Positions 60,761 to 64,000 of a DNA stretch of 64,000 nt are shown here, piece after piece. Below the pieces are notes generated by a model that saw only the letters and a list, made by a program, of their open reading frames with translations, was not told the DNA's origin and did not search any database. Made by a program: the position numbers and the translations under genes. Source of the stretch: Microbacterium oxydans (GTDB taxonomy: Bacteria; Actinomycetota; Actinomycetes; Actinomycetales; Microbacteriaceae); NCBI RefSeq assembly GCF_900095745.1, contig NZ_FMIR01000015.1, positions 372,001 through 436,000 of the forward strand. The letters run 5' to 3'. Within the stretch, counting starts at the first letter, position 1. Every line of letters begins with the position of its first letter.

Positions 60761-60794
60761 CACGCCGCGTCACCCGGATCAGAGGAGTGAGCCC

Positions 60795-61133
60795 CTACCC
60801 CGCGTGCGCGGCGGAACCTGCGCGGTTCGCCTGAAGGAGTGAGACAACAGACGTGGCGAGGAAGATGGCCGCGACCGCCACGACAGCGATGAGGGAGACA
60901 GTGCCTTCGGTGACGAGCGCGATGAGGGCTGCAGCGAGACTGACGACGAAGCCGATCCAGACGGTCTTGGCCGCCGCGCGGTGGGATGCTGCCCACGATG
61001 CGTCACTTCGCATCGTCGCGTTCGTGCGGATGCCGGCGAGCCGGTTGCGGCGCAGTCGACCGCGGCCGGCGAGTTCCGTCAACACGGCGGTGAGCAGCAA
61101 CAGCGCGGGGAAGATCACGGCGATGACAGGCAT
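60795..61133 (-). CDS. SdpI/YhfL-like membrane protein
   Basis: A 112-residue protein with three hydrophobic helices (about 1-21, 56-76 and 80-102). Between helices 1 and 2 the tract RRNRLAGIRTNATMRSDASW, continuing AASHRAA, is the signature of SdpI-family proteins, whose founder gives immunity to the SdpC toxin. In actinobacteria such proteins are common and of untested role. Confidence 0.75.
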   Translation of the reverse strand: MPVIAVIFPALLLLTAVLTELAGRGRLRRNRLAGIRTNATMRSDASWAASHRAAAKTVWIGFVVSLAAALIALVTEGTVSLIAVVAVAAIFLATSVVSLLQANRAGSAAHAG

Positions 61134-61277
61134 GCCGGCAGTCTAAAACGCCCTTGCTCGACCACGCGAGGCGAAGGAGATCTCGCGGAATGAAGGAGTG
61201 ATCGGCGCGAAGGCTCCTCAGGTCGCGCTTTCTCCTTCAGCACACGCGGTCGCAACGTCAGCACGCGCGCGCCCGGG

Positions 61278-62474
61278 TCACTCGTGCTCGGGCAGGATCG
61301 GCGACGACCACCCCGGGTCGCGCCCCAGTTGCGCCGCCCGCGACACCGAGGTCGAGCCGTAGCGATCGCGCAGGGTGTCAAGCACCGAATCGAGTCGCGC
61401 CTCATCACCCCAGTCGATCGGCAGCTCGGGCGGCACGTTCTCGGCGCGGTCGAGCTGCGACAGGGAGATGCCGATCAGGGTGATGCCGCGCGCCGAGATC
61501 TCGGCCTGCGCCGCGGCGAGCAGGGTTCGGGCCACAGTGAGCACGATGGCGGTGCGATCGGTGGGCGCTCGGAGCGAGCGGGAGCGCGTGGCCTTCGTGA
61601 AGTCGCCGAAGCGCAGACGCAGCACGACGGTGCGGCAGACGCGGTCGCCGTCGCGGAGTCGCCGCCCGAGCCGGTCGACGATCTGGGTGAGGATCAAGTC
61701 GAGCTCCTCCGCGGACCGCGGACGGCTGCCGAGCGCGCGCTGCGAGCCGACCGATCCGCGCCGCCGGGTGGTGTCGACCGGTCGCGGGTCCCGCAGCCGG
61801 GCGAGCGCGTGCACATGCGCACCCGTCGCCTTGCCCAGCATCCGCTCCGCCGTCGCCGCCTCGAGCTCGGCGAGCTCGCCGACCGTGCGGATGCCGTAGC
61901 GGTGCAGTTTCTCGGCCGTCACCGCTCCCACGCCCCACAGCCGTTCGACCGGAAGGGGAAGCAGGAACTCCTCCTCACGCTCGGGTTCCACGACCAACAG
62001 TCCGTCGGGCTTGCTCACGGCGCTGGCGACCTTGGCGAGGAACTTGGTGCGCGCGACCCCCACCGAAATGGCAAGTCCTGCCTCCGCGCGCACGCGTTCT
62101 CGCAGCCGCGCCGCGATCTGCTCGGGAGTGCCGGCGATGCGTCGCAGACCCCCGACCTCGAGGAACGCCTCGTCGATCGAAAGCCCCTCGACGAGCGGGG
62201 TGGTGTCGCGGAAGATCGCGAACACGTCTTTGCTCGCGGCGGAGTACGCCTCCATCCGCGGGGGGACGACGACGGCATCCGGGCAGAGCTCACGCGCCTG
62301 CCGGCCGCCCATCGCCGTGCGGACCCCGCGCGCCTTCGCCTCATAGCTCGCGGCGAGCACGACGCCACCGCCCACGATGACGGGTCGACCGCGCAGTTCC
62401 GGCGCATCACGCTGCTCGACCGACGCGTAGAACGCATCGAGATCGGCATGCAGCACCGTGGCTTCCCCACGCAT
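61278..62474 (-). CDS. dinB: DNA polymerase IV (Y family)
   Basis: A 398-residue translesion polymerase. The metal-binding carboxylates are Asp11 (ADLDAFYASVE) and Asp101-Glu102 (LSIDEAFLEV); the fingers, palm and thumb follow, with helix-hairpin-helix tract LWGVGAVTAEKLHRYGIRTV near 195 and the little-finger domain to about 350. It copies damaged DNA with low fidelity. ATG 62474 opens the conserved start MRGEATVLHADLDAFY. I do not see a clear SOS box in the 100-base upstream gap. Confidence 0.93.
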   Translation of the reverse strand: MRGEATVLHADLDAFYASVEQRDAPELRGRPVIVGGGVVLAASYEAKARGVRTAMGGRQARELCPDAVVVPPRMEAYSAASKDVFAIFRDTTPLVEGLSIDEAFLEVGGLRRIAGTPEQIAARLRERVRAEAGLAISVGVARTKFLAKVASAVSKPDGLLVVEPEREEEFLLPLPVERLWGVGAVTAEKLHRYGIRTVGELAELEAATAERMLGKATGAHVHALARLRDPRPVDTTRRRGSVGSQRALGSRPRSAEELDLILTQIVDRLGRRLRDGDRVCRTVVLRLRFGDFTKATRSRSLRAPTDRTAIVLTVARTLLAAAQAEISARGITLIGISLSQLDRAENVPPELPIDWGDEARLDSVLDTLRDRYGSTSVSRAAQLGRDPGWSSPILPEHE

Positions 62475-62511
62475 CCGTTCTCCCGTCGACGTGCGGATCG
62501 TCGCACGGACA

Positions 62512-62556
62512 ACGGACATCAAGGTCGGGATCGAGCAAGAACGACGGGATGTCCGT
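62512..62556. promoter_or_regulatory. Inverted repeat between dinB and the zinc-ribbon nuclease gene
   Basis: ACGGACATC (62512-62520) pairs with GATGTCCGT (62548-62556), 27 bases apart, in the divergent promoter region. It could be a shared operator. It does not match an actinobacterial LexA site. Confidence 0.4.
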
Positions 62557-62577
62557 GCTCGCGGATATCGTCGGCGC

Positions 62578-63408
62578 GTGCCGGAACCGGTGAAGCAGTG
62601 GTGGGCGCGACGGCAGTTCTCCCGCGGTCGCGCCGTTCCGTATGAGGTGGGCACATACCGCGCCGGATGGGCGGCATACCCGGAGCTGATCCGGCAGTAC
62701 CACCCCGAGCTCAACCACGGCATCGCGCTGTCGCAGGTCCCGCTCGCGGCCGATGTGCTGCTCTGTTGGGAGTGCCCGGTCGGGCATCGGTTCGCGGCCA
62801 CCCCGACCGAGCAGCGCGAGCGGCCGGGACAGGTGCGGCGCCGCTCCGCGTGGTGTCCCGAATGCTCGGCGCTCGCCCGTCCGCAACCGGTCGTGCTGGG
62901 CGAAGCTCGCGCCCTCCCGCGCAAACCCCGTCGCCCCGCGCTCGCGCTCTGCACCAAGACACCCGACCTGCCCGCCGGGACCGCGTTCGTGAGCGCGTGC
63001 GCCCCGCGCCCGGCATCCGCGGTGGAGGGACGCCTGCGCGCAGAGCTCGGAGCGCTGATCGAGTTCGACGCGGCGGTGAACGCGGTGAAAGTGTCGCGCG
63101 CGTTCTTCCGCCACACCGAGGTCTGGCCCGACATCGTGTTTCCGGAACTGCGAGTCGCGCTGGAGTATGACACGGTCGGCCGTCATGGCCTGGAGCACGT
63201 CGGCAAGCGGCAGGATGCCGATCTACGCAAAGACCGCGCCCTGCGCGCTGCGGCGTGGGAGGTCATCCGCATCCGCACCGGGAAGCTCGAGCCTCTGGGC
63301 CCGCACGACCTCGCGCTGTCGTCGGTGAGCGCCAAGAGCGTGGCGCGCATCATCGACGAGCTACGGGCCATCCGCGGCGCGCTGCTCGTCGACGCGTATC
63401 TGCGGTGA
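62578..63408 (+). CDS. Zinc-ribbon protein with Vsr/DUF559-like endonuclease fold
   Basis: A 276-residue protein. Residues about 55-105 hold a zinc-ribbon (CWECPVGHRF, then WCPECSAL). The C-terminal 130 residues have the Vsr/DUF559 pattern: LRVALEYDTVGRHG, then QDADLRKDRALRAAAWEVIRIR, with acidic and basic residues placed as in PD-(D/E)XK nucleases. It may act on foreign or damaged DNA. GTG 62578 is the best start. It is divergent from dinB, 103 bases away, which hints at a link with DNA repair. Confidence 0.7.
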   Translation: MPEPVKQWWARRQFSRGRAVPYEVGTYRAGWAAYPELIRQYHPELNHGIALSQVPLAADVLLCWECPVGHRFAATPTEQRERPGQVRRRSAWCPECSALARPQPVVLGEARALPRKPRRPALALCTKTPDLPAGTAFVSACAPRPASAVEGRLRAELGALIEFDAAVNAVKVSRAFFRHTEVWPDIVFPELRVALEYDTVGRHGLEHVGKRQDADLRKDRALRAAAWEVIRIRTGKLEPLGPHDLALSSVSAKSVARIIDELRAIRGALLVDAYLR

Positions 63409-63559
63409 GGCTGGGGCCGTCGACATCCCGCGCACCAGCGCGTTGCCAGGTGACGGTACTCCGCGGCCCCAATGACGATGGGCTGCGGCCATGTCGTGAC
63501 TGACGATCGCGGGCACACCGATATGCCGCCATAATGAGTGCGTCGAAGGTAAGGAGACA

Positions 63560-64000
63560 ATGGTGCCGACCCAACTTCCACCCGAGCTGGCCGCCGTCCT
63601 CGATGGCGATGATCTGCGCGAGAAGTACGCCAGCTTCGTCGACCTCGTCAGGCTTCTCGGGGACTCGATCATCGCGAACGACTACTCGATCCCGGACGGC
63701 TTGTCGAGTTCGGTCAAGTTGACGGACTACGGGGATGCGGCACTGACCAAGGTCGTAACTGCGAAAGCGGACAAGATTCCCGCCAAAGAGGCACGTCTGA
63801 TGTGCGCGCTCGCAATCGGACGAGAAAAGCTACTGGTTGATATTGAAGCCACCGACCTCGACGGCATGTCTAAAGCTGTCTCAGCTCAGATCCTCTCGGG
63901 CAAGATCCGCTTCCCATTCGCTTTTGGGCGCGAGTCCTATGACGCGTACGCAGCCATGTTCGAAGAGGGCCAACCTGTTCTCACCTACGACGAGACACAA
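63560..64000 (+). CDS. Unknown protein, N-terminal 147 residues (partial)
   Basis: The frame opens with ATG 63560 after AAGGAG and stays open to the window edge. It begins MVPTQLPPELAAVLDGDDLR, followed by KYASFVDLVRLLGDSI and an alpha/beta-looking region without a known motif. Codons become A/T-richer after about 63780 (gttgatattgaagcc and the like), unlike its neighbours, as in the restriction region at the left end of the window. No signal peptide. Family unknown. Confidence 0.75.
   Translation, partial: MVPTQLPPELAAVLDGDDLREKYASFVDLVRLLGDSIIANDYSIPDGLSSSVKLTDYGDAALTKVVTAKADKIPAKEARLMCALAIGREKLLVDIEATDLDGMSKAVSAQILSGKIRFPFAFGRESYDAYAAMFEEGQPVLTYDETQ

Noticed and set aside
62475..62577. 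LexA (SOS) box before dinB
   Set aside because: No match to the GAAC-N4-GTTC-type site of actinobacteria; only an unrelated 9-base inverted repeat is seen.

Overview
The window looks like a stretch of chromosome from a high-GC actinobacterium, most likely Microbacteriaceae (Microbacterium-like). The grounds are the strong G/C bias at third codon positions, frequent GTG and TTG starts, gene after gene joined by 4-base ATGA/GTGA overlaps, and the gene families present (SdpI, DUF4188, DUF2188, BKACE, ROK/phosphomannose isomerase sugar clusters). The genus is an inference. There are no rRNA or tRNA genes, no integrase and no CRISPR array. About 58 complete or partial protein genes are supported, plus one decayed gene.

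Layout. (1) 1-4960 is visibly richer in A/T and holds a restriction-type module: a partial gene and a stand-alone PD-(D/E)XK nuclease on the minus strand, divergent from a large nuclease-methyltransferase of the type ISP/IIG kind. It looks horizontally acquired. (2) 4990-17168 is a mixed stretch: a dead aldo/keto reductase, a MerR/DUF4188 pair with a striking double operator, small membrane proteins, a TetR/SDR pair, a VOC protein, a SARP-type ATPase regulator facing an alpha/beta-hydrolase that has lost its catalytic Ser and His, a membrane protein, a BKACE enzyme and a MalY-type lyase. (3) 17410-28451 is a sugar-use locus: LacI regulator, ROK kinase, phosphomannose-isomerase-like protein, ABC importer, two glycan-active proteins and an SGNH esterase. 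Three near-identical operators tie it together. (4) 28509-41230 holds housekeeping and accessory genes: VOC, WYL regulator, VapBC toxin-antitoxin pair, purL, a cupin, DUF2786, TetR/MMPL exporter, a DksA-like zinc finger and a secreted TIM-barrel hydrolase. Several intergenic palindromes and a tandem repeat lie here. (5) 41542-54951 is a second sugar locus: GntR/LacI hybrid regulator, mannonate/fructuronate-type dehydrogenase, ABC importer, three Gfo/Idh/MocA oxidoreductases, LacI regulator, NagB-like deaminase, NagA-like deacetylase and D-mannonate dehydratase. Five copies of a TGCAANCGNTTGCA-type operator unite it. (6) 55019-60601 holds a membrane-anchored hypothetical protein, a methyltransferase-like protein, an SMP-30 lactonase, an FAH-family hydrolase, a 2-hydroxyacid dehydrogenase, an SDR and an NTF2-like protein; several of these recall the diketo-hydrolase route for deoxy-sugars. 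(7) 60795-64000 holds an SdpI-like protein, dinB, a zinc-ribbon/Vsr-like nuclease and the start of an unknown gene with rising A/T content.

How the parts work together. Loci 3 and 5 each look like a complete import-and-catabolism unit with its own LacI-type repressor and operators in front of each transcription unit. Locus 5 is the most unusual. It puts amino-sugar enzymes (NagB- and NagA-like) in one operon with a mannonate dehydratase whose catalytic residues are intact, and the same operator precedes a mannonate/fructuronate dehydrogenase. This suggests a route that releases a C6 aldonate or uronate from an amino-sugar-containing substrate.
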